NCBI RefSeq assembly: GCF_000772705.2
Contig: NZ_JSBW02000029.1
Coordinates: 1-59,780, forward strand
Reading direction: 5' to 3'
Source: Xanthomonas vasicola
GTDB taxonomy: Bacteria > Pseudomonadota > Gammaproteobacteria > Xanthomonadales > Xanthomonadaceae
DNA length: 59,780 nt
The number at the start of each line of letters is the position of its first letter. Within the stretch, counting starts at the first letter, position 1. The notes beneath the pieces were generated by a model. The model was not told the origin of the DNA and did not search any database. It worked only from the letters and a program-made list of their open reading frames with translations. Made by a program: the position numbers and the translations under genes. Positions 33,171 through 42,257 of the stretch are shown piece after piece.

Positions 33171-34436
33171 TTAGACCTGCGAGCGAAACGGGCGCACCAG
33201 CATCTCGCCCAGCTTCTGCCGCAGCGGCCGTGCGCGCCAACGCTCCAGCGTGTAACGCTCGGCCTGCTGCAGATCGTGCTCGAAGGCAGCGGTCATCTGT
33301 GCGGCCAGCGCGCGGTCGTAAACATTCAAACTGGCTTCGTCGTTGAGCCGGAACGAGCGGATGTCGAAGTTGGTGGAGCCCACCGACACCAGCAAGCCAT
33401 CGATGACCAGCAACTTGGTGTGCAGCATGGTGGGCAGGTATTCGTGGATGTCGATGCCGGCCTGCAGCAGCGGCTCCCAACTGGCTTTGGACGCCAGCCG
33501 CACCGAAATCGCATCGATATGCTTGCCCGGTAGCAGCACGCGAATGTTGACGCCGCGGCTGCGGGCTTCCAGCAGCGAGCGGGTGATCAACGCATCGGGA
33601 ACGAAATACGCCGCTGCCAGGTCGATCGAGGTACGCGCGGCGGCAATGGCGATCAAATACATCAAATGCATGCTTTCGCTGCCGCCCGAGGGCGAGGCCA
33701 CAAACAGCTGCGCGTCGCTGTCGCCTGCCGGTGCCAGTTCGGGGTAGTAGTCGGTGCCATTGAGCACGCGGCCGGTGGTCTTGATCCAGTTGTCGTTGAA
33801 GGCGGTTTGCACCTGCGCCACCACCGGGCCTTCGATGCGGTAATGCGAATCGCGCCAGTGCTCCGGGTCCTGCGCATTGCCCATCCATTGGTCGGCCACA
33901 CCCACACCGCCGGTGAAGCCAACGCGGCCATCGATCACCAGCAGCTTGCGGTGGGTGCGGTTGTTGACGCGGTGCAGGTTGTACCAGGTCAGCGGACGGT
34001 AGCGATGCACTTCCACGCCAGCCTCGGTCATGGCCTCGACCAGCGCCGGGTCCATCTTCAGGCTGCCGCCCCAATCGATGGTAACGCGCACCTTGACCCC
34101 GGCACGCGCACGCTCGGACAGCGCCTCACTGACCTCGCGGCCGATCTCGCCGGACCAATAAATATAGGTTTCGAACGTAATGGTGCGCTGCGCGCCGCGG
34201 ATGGCCGCCAGCATCGCCGGAAAGATCTCGCGCCCGTTATGCAGCACCTCGATCTTGTTGCCGGGCAGAATGGTCGGGCCCAGCAACACCGACATCTCGC
34301 GTTTGAACTGCGGGTCGGCGACGTCGTAGCAGTGACTCGGAATGTGCTGCAACTTCTTCTCGGGCGTGGCGAAGTTGAGCGCCAGCAGACCCACCACCAA
34401 CGTGCTGATGACCGTGGCCACGATGATCCATGTCAT
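33171..34436 (-). CDS. Cardiolipin synthase-like phospholipase D family protein
   Basis: 421 residues. One N-terminal transmembrane helix (MTWIIVATVISTLVVGLLAL) and two HKD motifs: NNRTHRKLLVIDGRVGFTGG and MLHTKLLVIDGLLVSVGSTN. These are the two catalytic His/Lys/Asp sets of the PLD superfamily; the arrangement fits bacterial cardiolipin synthases (ClsA/B/C type), which join two phospholipid units. It could also be a phosphatidyltransferase with other acceptors. Confidence 0.88.
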   Translation of the reverse strand: MTWIIVATVISTLVVGLLALNFATPEKKLQHIPSHCYDVADPQFKREMSVLLGPTILPGNKIEVLHNGREIFPAMLAAIRGAQRTITFETYIYWSGEIGREVSEALSERARAGVKVRVTIDWGGSLKMDPALVEAMTEAGVEVHRYRPLTWYNLHRVNNRTHRKLLVIDGRVGFTGGVGVADQWMGNAQDPEHWRDSHYRIEGPVVAQVQTAFNDNWIKTTGRVLNGTDYYPELAPAGDSDAQLFVASPSGGSESMHLMYLIAIAAARTSIDLAAAYFVPDALITRSLLEARSRGVNIRVLLPGKHIDAISVRLASKASWEPLLQAGIDIHEYLPTMLHTKLLVIDGLLVSVGSTNFDIRSFRLNDEASLNVYDRALAAQMTAAFEHDLQQAERYTLERWRARPLRQKLGEMLVRPFRSQV

Positions 34437-34563
34437 GCATCCAACTCCCGTTCCCGTGCCACCGCGGCCTCAAGCGGCCGGCATTCTGGCAAGGGTGACG
34501 GCATGGGGGTTGTGAAAGGTCGAACGGCGGGGCGCGCTGCAGTGCGCTGCTATTGTTCACGGC

Positions 34564-35112
34564 ATGAGCAAGCCCGCCGCGATTCGCTGCAAGGCCACGT
34601 TGCTGGAGCCGGCAGCGCCTGCCGGTGCGGATTGGCTGTTGCTGTCATTGCCTGCAGCCGCGAGCGCTAAGTTGCCGAGCCGCAGCATGGTGAGCGTCAC
34701 CGGCATGTTTGCCGGGCATCGGCTGCAGACAACCTTGCAGCCAGACGGGCAGGGTGGGCATTGGCTCAAGGTCGACAAAGCGCTGCGGCAGGCTGCCGGC
34801 GTGTCCGCCGGCCAGACGGTGGCGCTGGAGATTGAGCCAGTTGCCGAAGAGCCCGAGCCGCTGGTGCCGGACGATCTGCATGCGGCGCTGGCAGCGCATC
34901 CGGCCGCGCGTGCGAGCTGGGACGACATCACTGCCGTGGCGCGGCGCGACTGGATCTTCTGGGTTGTGTCTGGCAAAAAAGCACAGACGCGTGGCCAACG
35001 CATCGCCACTGCGTGCGACATGCTGGCGTCCGGCAAACGCCGTGCGTGCTGCTTCGATCGTTCCGGGATGTACCGTAAATCGCTTGCGGCACCCACGCCG
35101 AAAGCGGGCTGA
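34564..35112 (+). CDS. DUF1905/YdeI-type (OmpD-associated) protein
   Basis: 182 residues. The N-terminal half is a DUF1905 beta-barrel (LPSRSMVSVTGMFAGHRLQTTLQPDGQGGHWLKVDK) and the C-terminal half is a YdeI/OmpD-associated helical domain (PDDLHAALAAHPAARASWDDI, RRDWIFWVVSGKKAQTRGQRIATACDMLASGKRR). Members are linked to bacteriocin tolerance in some species; the mechanism is unknown. Single gene upstream of kgtP. Confidence 0.82.
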   Translation: MSKPAAIRCKATLLEPAAPAGADWLLLSLPAAASAKLPSRSMVSVTGMFAGHRLQTTLQPDGQGGHWLKVDKALRQAAGVSAGQTVALEIEPVAEEPEPLVPDDLHAALAAHPAARASWDDITAVARRDWIFWVVSGKKAQTRGQRIATACDMLASGKRRACCFDRSGMYRKSLAAPTPKAG

Positions 35113-35225
35113 AGCGACCGGCGTGGTGCTTGATTTGCGGCTGTATATGCGCCGAAATGCTTACATGCGTCACACAAGCGCGCACCTATACTCCGGGGCT
35201 GTCCCACCGCAGAGGTTCTGACCGC

Positions 35226-36587
35226 ATGAGCGCACCCCCATCGTCTCCGATCGCCGCCGGTTCTGGCACAGCTTCCGGTAGCCTTCGCCGCTCGGTGTCC
35301 AACACGCTCAAGGGCTCGGCCGGTAACCTGGTCGAGTGGTACGACGTTTACGTCTATTCGGTGTTCGCCACCTACTTCGAGTCGCAGTTCTTTTCCAAGG
35401 AAGACAAGAACGCCACCATGTTCGTGTGGGCGATCTTTGCGATGACGTTCTTGATGCGGCCGATCGGTGCGTGGTATTTCGGCCGCTTCGCCGACCGTTA
35501 CGGCCGCCGCCTGGCGTTGACCATTTCGGTGTCGATGATGGCGCTGTGCTCGTTCGTCATTGCCATCACGCCGACCGTGGCGACGATCGGCATCGCTGCG
35601 CCGATCATTTTGTTGATGGCGCGCCTGCTGCAGGGCTTTGCCACCGGTGGCGAATACGGCACCAGCGCCACGTACATGTCTGAAGCGGCGATTCCCGGCC
35701 GGCGCGGCTTCCTGTCGTCGTTCCATTACGTAACGCTGGTAGGCGGCCATGTGCTGGCGCAGACCACCTTGCTGATCATGTTGCATTTCTTCGATGCGCC
35801 GCAGGTCTCCGAATGGGGCTGGCGCGTGGCGTTCGGTCTGGGCGGCATTGGCGCGTTGGTGGTGTTCTGGTTGCGCCGCACGATGGACGAGTCGCTGAGC
35901 TCCGAATCCATCGCTGATTCGCGTACCGGCAAGGCCAAGGCGTCCGGCTCGATGCGCGAATTGTTCGTCAATCAGTGGCGCCCGTTGCTGCTGTGCTTCC
36001 TGATTACCGCCGGCGGCACGATTGCGTTCTACACCTATTCGGTGACCGGGCCGAAGATGATCCAGACCGCGTTCGCCGGTGGCGACGTGATGGCCGGCAC
36101 CATCATCAATCTGGTGGCGCTGACCGTGCTGATGTTGATGCAGCCCATCGGTGGATGGTTGTCCGACATCGTGGGGCGCAAGACCTTGCTGGTGTTCTTC
36201 GGCATCGGCGGCGTGCTCTACACCTGGTTCCTGGTGATGGAACTGCCCAAGCAGACCGATTGGCTGACCGCATTCGCGATCCTCACCGTGGGCTTTGTGA
36301 TCCTGACCGGCTACACCTCGATCAATGCGGTGGTGAAGGCGGAATTGTTCCCCATCCATGTGCGCGCGCTGGGCGTTGGTCTTGGCTATGCGTTGGCCAA
36401 TTCGGCATTTGGCGGAACCGCGCCGTTGCTGTATCAGGCCTCGTTGAAGACCGGCCACGTGACCGAGTTCGTGATCTATGCAACTGCGGTGATTGCAGTG
36501 TCGTTGGTGGTCTACATGTTCTTCCTGACCAACAAGGGCAGCAATTGGCTGGACGATGAAGCGGCGATGCATCAGCGCAAGCGGTGA
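35226..36587 (+). CDS. kgtP: MFS transporter, alpha-ketoglutarate permease type
   Basis: 453 residues from ATG 35226, 12 hydrophobic helices. Metabolite:H+ symporter family motifs: GNLVEWYDVYVYSVFATYF, RPIGAWYFGRFADRYGRR, RLLQGFATGGEYGTSATYMSE, GWRVAFGLGGIGALVVFWLRR. It takes up dicarboxylates such as alpha-ketoglutarate across the inner membrane. A likely -10 TATACT lies about 30 bases upstream. I see no PIP box, although kgtP is reported as Hrp-regulated in X. oryzae. Shikimate or citrate could be alternative substrates. Confidence 0.88.
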   Translation: MSAPPSSPIAAGSGTASGSLRRSVSNTLKGSAGNLVEWYDVYVYSVFATYFESQFFSKEDKNATMFVWAIFAMTFLMRPIGAWYFGRFADRYGRRLALTISVSMMALCSFVIAITPTVATIGIAAPIILLMARLLQGFATGGEYGTSATYMSEAAIPGRRGFLSSFHYVTLVGGHVLAQTTLLIMLHFFDAPQVSEWGWRVAFGLGGIGALVVFWLRRTMDESLSSESIADSRTGKAKASGSMRELFVNQWRPLLLCFLITAGGTIAFYTYSVTGPKMIQTAFAGGDVMAGTIINLVALTVLMLMQPIGGWLSDIVGRKTLLVFFGIGGVLYTWFLVMELPKQTDWLTAFAILTVGFVILTGYTSINAVVKAELFPIHVRALGVGLGYALANSAFGGTAPLLYQASLKTGHVTEFVIYATAVIAVSLVVYMFFLTNKGSNWLDDEAAMHQRKR

Positions 36588-36593
36588 ACTTTT

Positions 36594-36724
36594 GCCCTTC
36601 TCCCATCGGGAGAAGGTGCCCCGTAGGGTCGGATGAGGGTATGCGCGAAGCCTCGTGTAGTTGAGTCGTGTAGTGGCCTCGCCCCATACCCTCACCCCAA
36701 CCCCTCTCCCGAGGGGAGAGGGGC
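36594..36724. repeat. Converging pair of dispersed palindromic repeats
   Basis: Copy at 36594-36641 (CCCTTCTCCC / GGGAGAAGG, GTGCC...GGATGAGGGTA) and an inverted copy at 36687-36724 (TACCCTCACCCCAACCCCTC / GAGGGGAGAGGGG). They lie between convergent kgtP and the efflux operon and may act as a two-way terminator. The second copy supplies the FUSC stop codon. Confidence 0.85.
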
Positions 36725-39007
36725 TAACGGCGGCCGTGTATCGGCGTTCCCATGGGGATACGGCGCCTTTTGCGCAAACACGCTGTAACGCAGCCCAATC
36801 AAACCCAACAACGCCTCATCACGATGCGCGCCCGCCGGCACGTTACCCACACGCGTCAGTGACGCATCCAGTCGATCACGTAGCGCATCCGGCCCAGGCA
36901 ATGGCCGCTTCTGCGCAACCTGCTGCCGGTAGTGCGCAGCCACCTCGCGCAGAATCGCGTCTACCGCATCGCGGCTCGACAAAGGCAAACCGTGCCGCGC
37001 GCTGCGTAGCTGCAGAATGTTCAAGCCCACGCGGACTTCGTTGAGCATATCTACCGACGCCAGGTCGCTGCCTTCCGGTGTCAACGCCAGCCGTGGTGCA
37101 AGCAAGCCGAGCAGATCCAGCATGCGTGCGGCAAATTGCTGGCGATCCTGCGCGCCGTGTCCATCGGCGGCATCTGCCAGCGTGCGCCAGCCCTGTCGCA
37201 CCAGGCGGCGTGCGCTCCATTCGGCACCCACCGAGCGGAACAGACGCGTCAACACCACTGTAAACCCAATCCCCAGCACCATCGCTATCGCGGCATTGAC
37301 GAAGCTCTGCAGGTTGGCGCTATAGGTGTTCTGCAGGCTCAGCAGCGCAGTGAGGTTCACCACCAGCGGCAGTGCGATCAGCATGCTCTTGGGCCGATGC
37401 AGCAGCGCGCCCAATGGCAGGAACCCCGCCGCCAGCACCAACACCAGCATCGGGAAATCGTGGATGGCCGGGAAGATGCCGAACAGATAGATGCCGGCGA
37501 CGACGCTGGCCACCACTGCCCAGATCAGGAACGACAGCATGCTGGGCGCGGGGTCGTCCTGCGCGGCGAAAAAAGCAGCAGTGACTGCGGCCATCATCGC
37601 GCCGTTGCCACCGCCCTCCCAACCGATGCCGATCCACAACACGCAATACGCCATCAGCGCGAAACCGGCGCTCAGTGCGGAAAACGCGGCCATGCCGAAA
37701 TCAATGTGGCGCAGTGTGCGTGCAGGTGCAGATACATCAGACACCTGTGGCGAGGGCCAACGCGATTGCTGCGGCGACGCGTCGGACGTTGAAGAAGGCA
37801 GCTCAACATCGTGCTGCGTTGCGTCCAACTGCACAGGCGAGCGTGCAGGCGCAGCTTTGCCGCGCCACCAACCCAGGCGCTGCAGCAGCGACACAGCGAT
37901 TGCAGAACGCGGAGTTGCATTGTCCGATGTATTCTCGGTCTGCATGGATGCCGCACCTGTCGTAGACGGCATTGCACGCAGCGCAACCGGGGCGGTGCCC
38001 TGCACCAGCGCCTGTTGCAGCGCGCGGCAGTCTTGCCACAGGTCAAGCAGCTCTTGCAGGCGCAGCAGCAGACTATTCAGCAGCAGATGATCAATCGCCT
38101 GGTCCACCACCGGGCGCAAGCCGTCGATGCGGGCACGCACTGCATCAGCCTTGGCATCAGCATTAGCATCACTGGCGTCGTCTTCCTGGTCCACCCACGC
38201 AGCAACATCCTCCAGCAAGGCCGCAAGCGCCGACGCATGCGCCGCACCATCGCGCTGCAAGGCATCCAGGCGGTCGGCAATCGACGACAGCACTGGCAGC
38301 AGCATCAGCATGCGCGCGCGTAATTGCTCCAGCGTGGGAGCGGCGCCGGCGTGGCGTGGGTCATCGTGGCGCACGAAGGCGATCAAGGCTTCGAACTGCA
38401 CCAGATCGGCCGCCAGCCGATTGCGTGGCGCCTGCGATGGGCCGCGCTGCAGCACCTGGCGGCACCACTGCGCGGCGTCCTGCATCCAGTTGCCGATCCG
38501 CGCGGTGAGCATCGGCTTGACTGAAGCCGGAAACAACAGCGACGCAAACAGCACTGCCATCACCGTGCCCAGGATGATCTCTTCGCTACGTGCCACCACC
38601 GTATCGAAGATGCCTTCGGGTGTGTTCACCGCCGGAAAGCCGATGAAGGCGGTGGTGTAGCCAGCCAGCAGAAACGCATAGCCACGCGGGCCGCGATTGA
38701 GCAAGGCCAGGAACAGGCATACCGAAAGCCACAACGCCATCGCCGCGCTCAGCAGCAAGGGCGTTTCCACCAGATTCGGCAGCATCACCAAGGTCGCCAC
38801 GCCGGCCATCAAGGTGCCGAGCACGCGGTACACGCCCTTGGCGCGGGTGGGGCCGAGCAGCGGTTGCGACACGATGTAGACCGTGGCCATCGCCCAGTAC
38901 GGCCGCGACAGATTGCCCGCCAGCGCGACATACAACGCCGCGATCGAGGCGGCGAAGGTCTTGACTGAAAACAGCCAGGCCTGGCGATCGCGCAGTAACG
39001 TGCTCAT
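36692..39007 (-). CDS. FUSC-family aromatic-acid/antimicrobial exporter
   Basis: 771 residues from ATG 39007 (MSTLLRDRQAWLFSVKTFAA). Two blocks of transmembrane helices (about 15-170 and 385-520) separated by a cytoplasmic domain, as in AaeB/YccS proteins; SRPYWAMATVYIVSQPLLGPTRAKG is the family signature. It pumps aromatic carboxylates or similar toxic acids via the HlyD and NodT partners. The final residues (RPPLAPLPSGEGLG) and TGA are encoded by a dispersed repeat, so the C-terminus is repeat-derived. The start overlaps the nodT-type gene's stop (ATGA). Confidence 0.88.
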   Translation of the reverse strand: MSTLLRDRQAWLFSVKTFAASIAALYVALAGNLSRPYWAMATVYIVSQPLLGPTRAKGVYRVLGTLMAGVATLVMLPNLVETPLLLSAAMALWLSVCLFLALLNRGPRGYAFLLAGYTTAFIGFPAVNTPEGIFDTVVARSEEIILGTVMAVLFASLLFPASVKPMLTARIGNWMQDAAQWCRQVLQRGPSQAPRNRLAADLVQFEALIAFVRHDDPRHAGAAPTLEQLRARMLMLLPVLSSIADRLDALQRDGAAHASALAALLEDVAAWVDQEDDASDANADAKADAVRARIDGLRPVVDQAIDHLLLNSLLLRLQELLDLWQDCRALQQALVQGTAPVALRAMPSTTGAASMQTENTSDNATPRSAIAVSLLQRLGWWRGKAAPARSPVQLDATQHDVELPSSTSDASPQQSRWPSPQVSDVSAPARTLRHIDFGMAAFSALSAGFALMAYCVLWIGIGWEGGGNGAMMAAVTAAFFAAQDDPAPSMLSFLIWAVVASVVAGIYLFGIFPAIHDFPMLVLVLAAGFLPLGALLHRPKSMLIALPLVVNLTALLSLQNTYSANLQSFVNAAIAMVLGIGFTVVLTRLFRSVGAEWSARRLVRQGWRTLADAADGHGAQDRQQFAARMLDLLGLLAPRLALTPEGSDLASVDMLNEVRVGLNILQLRSARHGLPLSSRDAVDAILREVAAHYRQQVAQKRPLPGPDALRDRLDASLTRVGNVPAGAHRDEALLGLIGLRYSVFAQKAPYPHGNADTRPPLAPLPSGEGLG

Positions 39008-40452
39008 CGCGCAGCCGTGGCAGCCGTGCCTTCCCAGCCGCCGCCCAGCGCCAGAAATAGCTGGATCTGATCCTGCGACACCTGCGCCTGTGCGTTGGCC
39101 AGCGTCATGTCGGCGGTGGCCAGGGTGCGCTCGGCATCCAGGCTGGACAGGTACGGCGTGCGCCCACCTTGATACAAGCGCCGGTTTTGCGATGACGCCA
39201 ACTCGGCCTGCTGCTGCGCCTGTTCCAGCAGATGCAGGCGGTCCATGTCCTGCGCATAGCGCGACAGCGTGGTCTGCACTTCGCGCAGGGCCTGCAGCAC
39301 GGTATTGTCGAATTGCGCCAGCGCAGCATCGGCGCCAGCTTCGGTAGCGCGCACGCGTGCATGCGCACCGCTGGAGGGCAGCGTCCAGGAGATCAGCGGG
39401 CCGAACGACCACGCATGCGTGGCCGGCTCGCCGAAGTCCGCCAGCAGGCCGGTGGCGCCGATCGAACCACCCAGGCGGATGTCCGGATACAACTCGGCCG
39501 TGGCCACGCCGATGCGCGCAGTGGCGGCTGCGAGCCGGCGCTCGGCCTGGCGCACATCCGGGCGGCGCGCCAACAGCGCGCGGCCATCGCCGATGGGAAT
39601 CGGTTGCTGCACTGCAGGCGCGTGCGCGCAGCTGTCCACACCGGTCGGTACCTCGCCGGGCGTCTTGCCCAGCAGCGCGGCCAATTGGTAACCGGCGGCC
39701 TGGCGGCGCGCGCGCAACGGCGGCAGCGACGCTTCCAGCATCGCCACCTGCGCGGTGGCGCGCGCCAGATCGGGCGGCGTGCCGCGGCCGGCAGCGATCA
39801 GGCGTTGGATGATCTCGCGGCTGTGCTGCTGCAATTGCAGCGAATGCTCGGCCACCTGCAGCTCATGGTTGGCGTTGCAAATTTCCACATAACTGCCGGC
39901 CACCTGCGCGGCCACGCTGACGCGCGCCAGATCGATCGCCGCCTGCGCCACCTGGGTATCGGCATGCGCGGCCTCGGCGCCGCGTTGCAGCTTGCCGAAT
40001 AGATCGAACTGATACGACACACCGAACCTGCCATCGGCCAGGTTGAACACCGGCAGCTTTTCTTCCTGCAAAAACGCTTCGGCCGAGACCTGTGCGCGGC
40101 TGACGCCGGCCTCCACCTCGTAATCGAAGCCGCCGGCATCCATGGCCTGCTCGTAGACCGCAGCGGCGCGGCGCAGGTTGGCGCCAGCGACCTTGAGCTC
40201 AACGTTGTCGCGCAGTGCTTGCTCGATCAGGCCATCCAGCATCGGATCCTGATACAGCGCCCACCAGCGCGCCGGCAGCGCCGCGCCGGGTTGTACCTGG
40301 TCGTTGCCGGTATCAAGGAACGCAGCATTAGCGGCCGGCCGCTGGTAGGCCGACTCCGCCGGCACGGCGTAGTTGGGGCCGACCGTGCTGCAGGCACTTA
40401 GCGTGGTCAGCAGTGCGGCCAATCCCAGCGGACGAAACACAGTGCGGTTCAT
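39004..40452 (-). CDS. NodT-family outer-membrane efflux lipoprotein
   Basis: 482 residues with lipobox TTLSACS (Cys about 20) and the TolC-like domains of NodT/OprM channels (VGPNYAVPAESAYQRP, ALPARWWALYQDPMLDGLIEQAL, GTPPDLARATAQVAMLEASLP, RRPDVRQAERRLAAATARIGVA, YQGGRTPYLSSLDAERTL). It is the outer-membrane exit duct for the adjoining HlyD-FUSC pump. Its ATG overlaps the HlyD stop and its stop overlaps the FUSC ATG. Confidence 0.92.
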   Translation of the reverse strand: MNRTVFRPLGLAALLTTLSACSTVGPNYAVPAESAYQRPAANAAFLDTGNDQVQPGAALPARWWALYQDPMLDGLIEQALRDNVELKVAGANLRRAAAVYEQAMDAGGFDYEVEAGVSRAQVSAEAFLQEEKLPVFNLADGRFGVSYQFDLFGKLQRGAEAAHADTQVAQAAIDLARVSVAAQVAGSYVEICNANHELQVAEHSLQLQQHSREIIQRLIAAGRGTPPDLARATAQVAMLEASLPPLRARRQAAGYQLAALLGKTPGEVPTGVDSCAHAPAVQQPIPIGDGRALLARRPDVRQAERRLAAATARIGVATAELYPDIRLGGSIGATGLLADFGEPATHAWSFGPLISWTLPSSGAHARVRATEAGADAALAQFDNTVLQALREVQTTLSRYAQDMDRLHLLEQAQQQAELASSQNRRLYQGGRTPYLSSLDAERTLATADMTLANAQAQVSQDQIQLFLALGGGWEGTAATAAR

Positions 40453-41372
40453 GGTGCCGCCTTGGCCTGCGCACGGGCAGGCGCGGCGGCCGGGGTTGCG
40501 TTGGCCGTGTCGGGCAGGATGCTCACCGTGGCGGTGCGCCCGGCGATCAAGTGCACATGCGCCGGCACCTGATCCAGTGCGATGCGCACCGGGATGCGCT
40601 GCGCCAGCCGCACCCAATCGAACGCCGGGGTGACATTGGGCAATGCGCCAGCGCTGCCGCTGCGGTAGCGGTCTTCGATACCTGCGGCGATGCTCTGCAC
40701 ATGTCCGTGCAGCGTGACCGGCTCGCCCATCAGCTGCACGTCCACGCGCTGGCCGGGGTGCACGCCCTGCAGGCGGGTTTCTTCGAAATAGCCGTCGACA
40801 CGGAACGAACCGGTGTCCAACACCGCCACCACCGGGCGCCCGGCAGTGACGTAATCGCCCACGCGCACGGTGCGGTCGCTGACATGACCATCGGCTGGGC
40901 TGCGCACTTGAGTGCGGTCCAGGTTGAGCTGGGCCAGGTCTACCGCCGATTGCGCGGTGGCCACCGCCGCCTGCGCCTTTTGCACATTGGAGCGGCGCAC
41001 TTCGGCATCTTCGGCGGCGACCAGATCCTGCAGGCTGCGATCGCGCGCAATCTCGCGGCGCAACTGGGTCAACGTGGCCTGGCGCTCGGCCAATGCGGCG
41101 CGCGCCTGTTCCAGGGCAATCGCGTAGCGCGCGCGGTCCACCACGAACAGCAACTGCCCGCGCGTGACCGGCTGGTTGTCTGCCACCGCCACCGACTCCA
41201 CCAACCCGGAGACATCCGGCGCCACCTGCACCAGATCGGCGCCCACGTGCGCATCGCGCGTCCACGGCGCCTGCATGTAATAGCGCCACAGGTGCTGCAA
41301 CACCAACGCGGCCACCACCACCATTGCCAGGGTCAGCAGTGCCGGCCCCGCGGTCTTGATCAGCTTTTTCAC
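40449..41372 (-). CDS. HlyD/EmrA-type membrane fusion protein
   Basis: 307 residues from GTG 41372, which overlaps the DUF1656 stop (GTGA). One N-terminal membrane helix, then a biotinyl-lipoyl barrel (APWTRDAHVGADLVQVAPDVSGLVESVAV), a coiled-coil hairpin (about residues 85-150) and the RSPADGHVSDRTVRVGDYV return strand. It bridges the FUSC pump to the NodT channel in the periplasm, like AaeA. The ATG at 41380 is in the DUF1656 frame and not usable. Confidence 0.9.
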   Translation of the reverse strand: MKKLIKTAGPALLTLAMVVVAALVLQHLWRYYMQAPWTRDAHVGADLVQVAPDVSGLVESVAVADNQPVTRGQLLFVVDRARYAIALEQARAALAERQATLTQLRREIARDRSLQDLVAAEDAEVRRSNVQKAQAAVATAQSAVDLAQLNLDRTQVRSPADGHVSDRTVRVGDYVTAGRPVVAVLDTGSFRVDGYFEETRLQGVHPGQRVDVQLMGEPVTLHGHVQSIAAGIEDRYRSGSAGALPNVTPAFDWVRLAQRIPVRIALDQVPAHVHLIAGRTATVSILPDTANATPAAAPARAQAKAAP

Positions 41373-41578
41373 GATTGCATCCAACGGGTAAGGAAAAAAA
41401 GGCCGCCCAGCAGCGCGATGTACAGCGCAAGGTTGAACAGCGCCGGGTGCCAGATGTAGCGATACGCACCGGCGCGGGTCAGCAGCGCGGCAACCGTGCT
41501 GTTGAGCAGGTAGGCCAGCGTCATCAACGCCAGCAAGGTGGGCACGAACACACCGTAGAGACTGAATTCGCCGTACAT
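41369..41578 (-). CDS. DUF1656 small membrane protein (AaeX-like)
   Basis: 69 residues (MYGEFSLYGVFVPTLLALMT, ending LFFLTRWMQS) with two transmembrane helices. DUF1656 proteins accompany HlyD and FUSC genes in AaeXAB-like operons; their role is unclear. First structural gene after marR in this operon. An in-frame ATG three codons upstream (41587) is also possible. Confidence 0.88.
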   Translation of the reverse strand: MYGEFSLYGVFVPTLLALMTLAYLLNSTVAALLTRAGAYRYIWHPALFNLALYIALLGGLFFLTRWMQS

Positions 41579-41676
41579 CGGGCACATCCTGGGGAAAGAA
41601 ACAGCAACGCCCGGCGCAGCGCGCCAGGGCATCGAACAGGTCACAACGGGCGCCGCACCCGACGCCGACAGCCGAC

Positions 41677-42129
41677 TCAGTCGGCCTGGCTCAGCCGCGC
41701 ATGCGCCTGCGCGATCTGCTCCCACAAGGTCAGCACCACCTGCACGTCGGCATCGCTGAGCGTGCCGAACACCTCGGCGCGCAGCGCATCCAGGCGGATC
41801 TCGATACGGCCGGCCAGCGCCTGGCCTTCCTCGGTGAGCCACAGCTGGTTGGCACGGCGGTCGCTGCTGTCGGCTTCGCGGCGCAGCAGGCCCTGGCCTG
41901 CCAATTTGTCCAGCAAACGCACCAGTGAGGGGCCTTCCATGCCCAGTTGCTGGGCCAGCGCCACCTGGCGGATGCCGCCACCGGAGCGGCCGATCATCAG
42001 CAACGGGCCGGTGCAGGCGCTGGACAGGCTGAATGTGGCAAATGCCTGGTCGGCCAGCCGTTGCCATTGGCGGGCAGCGACCAGCAGGCCGGAGCTGAGC
42101 TGGGCGCGTGGAGAAAGAGGAACTTTCAT
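41677..42129 (-). CDS. MarR-family repressor of the efflux operon
   Basis: 150 residues with a winged-helix MarR domain (IRQVALAQQLGMEGPSLVRLLDKLAGQGLLRREADSSDRRANQLWLTEEG). MarR proteins of EmrR/HcaR type are released from DNA by phenolic ligands, which fits an aromatic-acid pump (inference). It is the first gene of the operon; two palindromes lie immediately upstream of its start. Confidence 0.9.
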   Translation of the reverse strand: MKVPLSPRAQLSSGLLVAARQWQRLADQAFATFSLSSACTGPLLMIGRSGGGIRQVALAQQLGMEGPSLVRLLDKLAGQGLLRREADSSDRRANQLWLTEEGQALAGRIEIRLDALRAEVFGTLSDADVQVVLTLWEQIAQAHARLSQAD

Positions 42130-42133
42130 AATA

Positions 42134-42162
42134 GATAGTATGCTATCAATTCATAAATGAAT
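42134..42162 (-). promoter_or_regulatory. Two adjacent palindromes, probable MarR operators
   Basis: GATAG-TATG-CTATC (42134-42147) and ATTCAT-AA-ATGAAT (42149-42162) are perfect dyads in an AT-rich patch just before the marR start codon (42129). Position and symmetry fit autoregulation of the marR-efflux operon. Confidence 0.65.
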
Positions 42163-42257
42163 CAATAGTCACTGAATATTTGCAAGCTGGCAAACCCGCA
42201 CCTGAGGCAGCCGCTCCGTCCTCAGGTACCATGCTCGCCCCCTTTGGGTGCACTTGC

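Noticed and set aside
35113..35225. PIP box upstream of kgtP
   Set aside because: I looked because kgtP is reported as Hrp-controlled in X. oryzae, but found no TTCGB pair with 15-base spacing here, only a TATACT -10.
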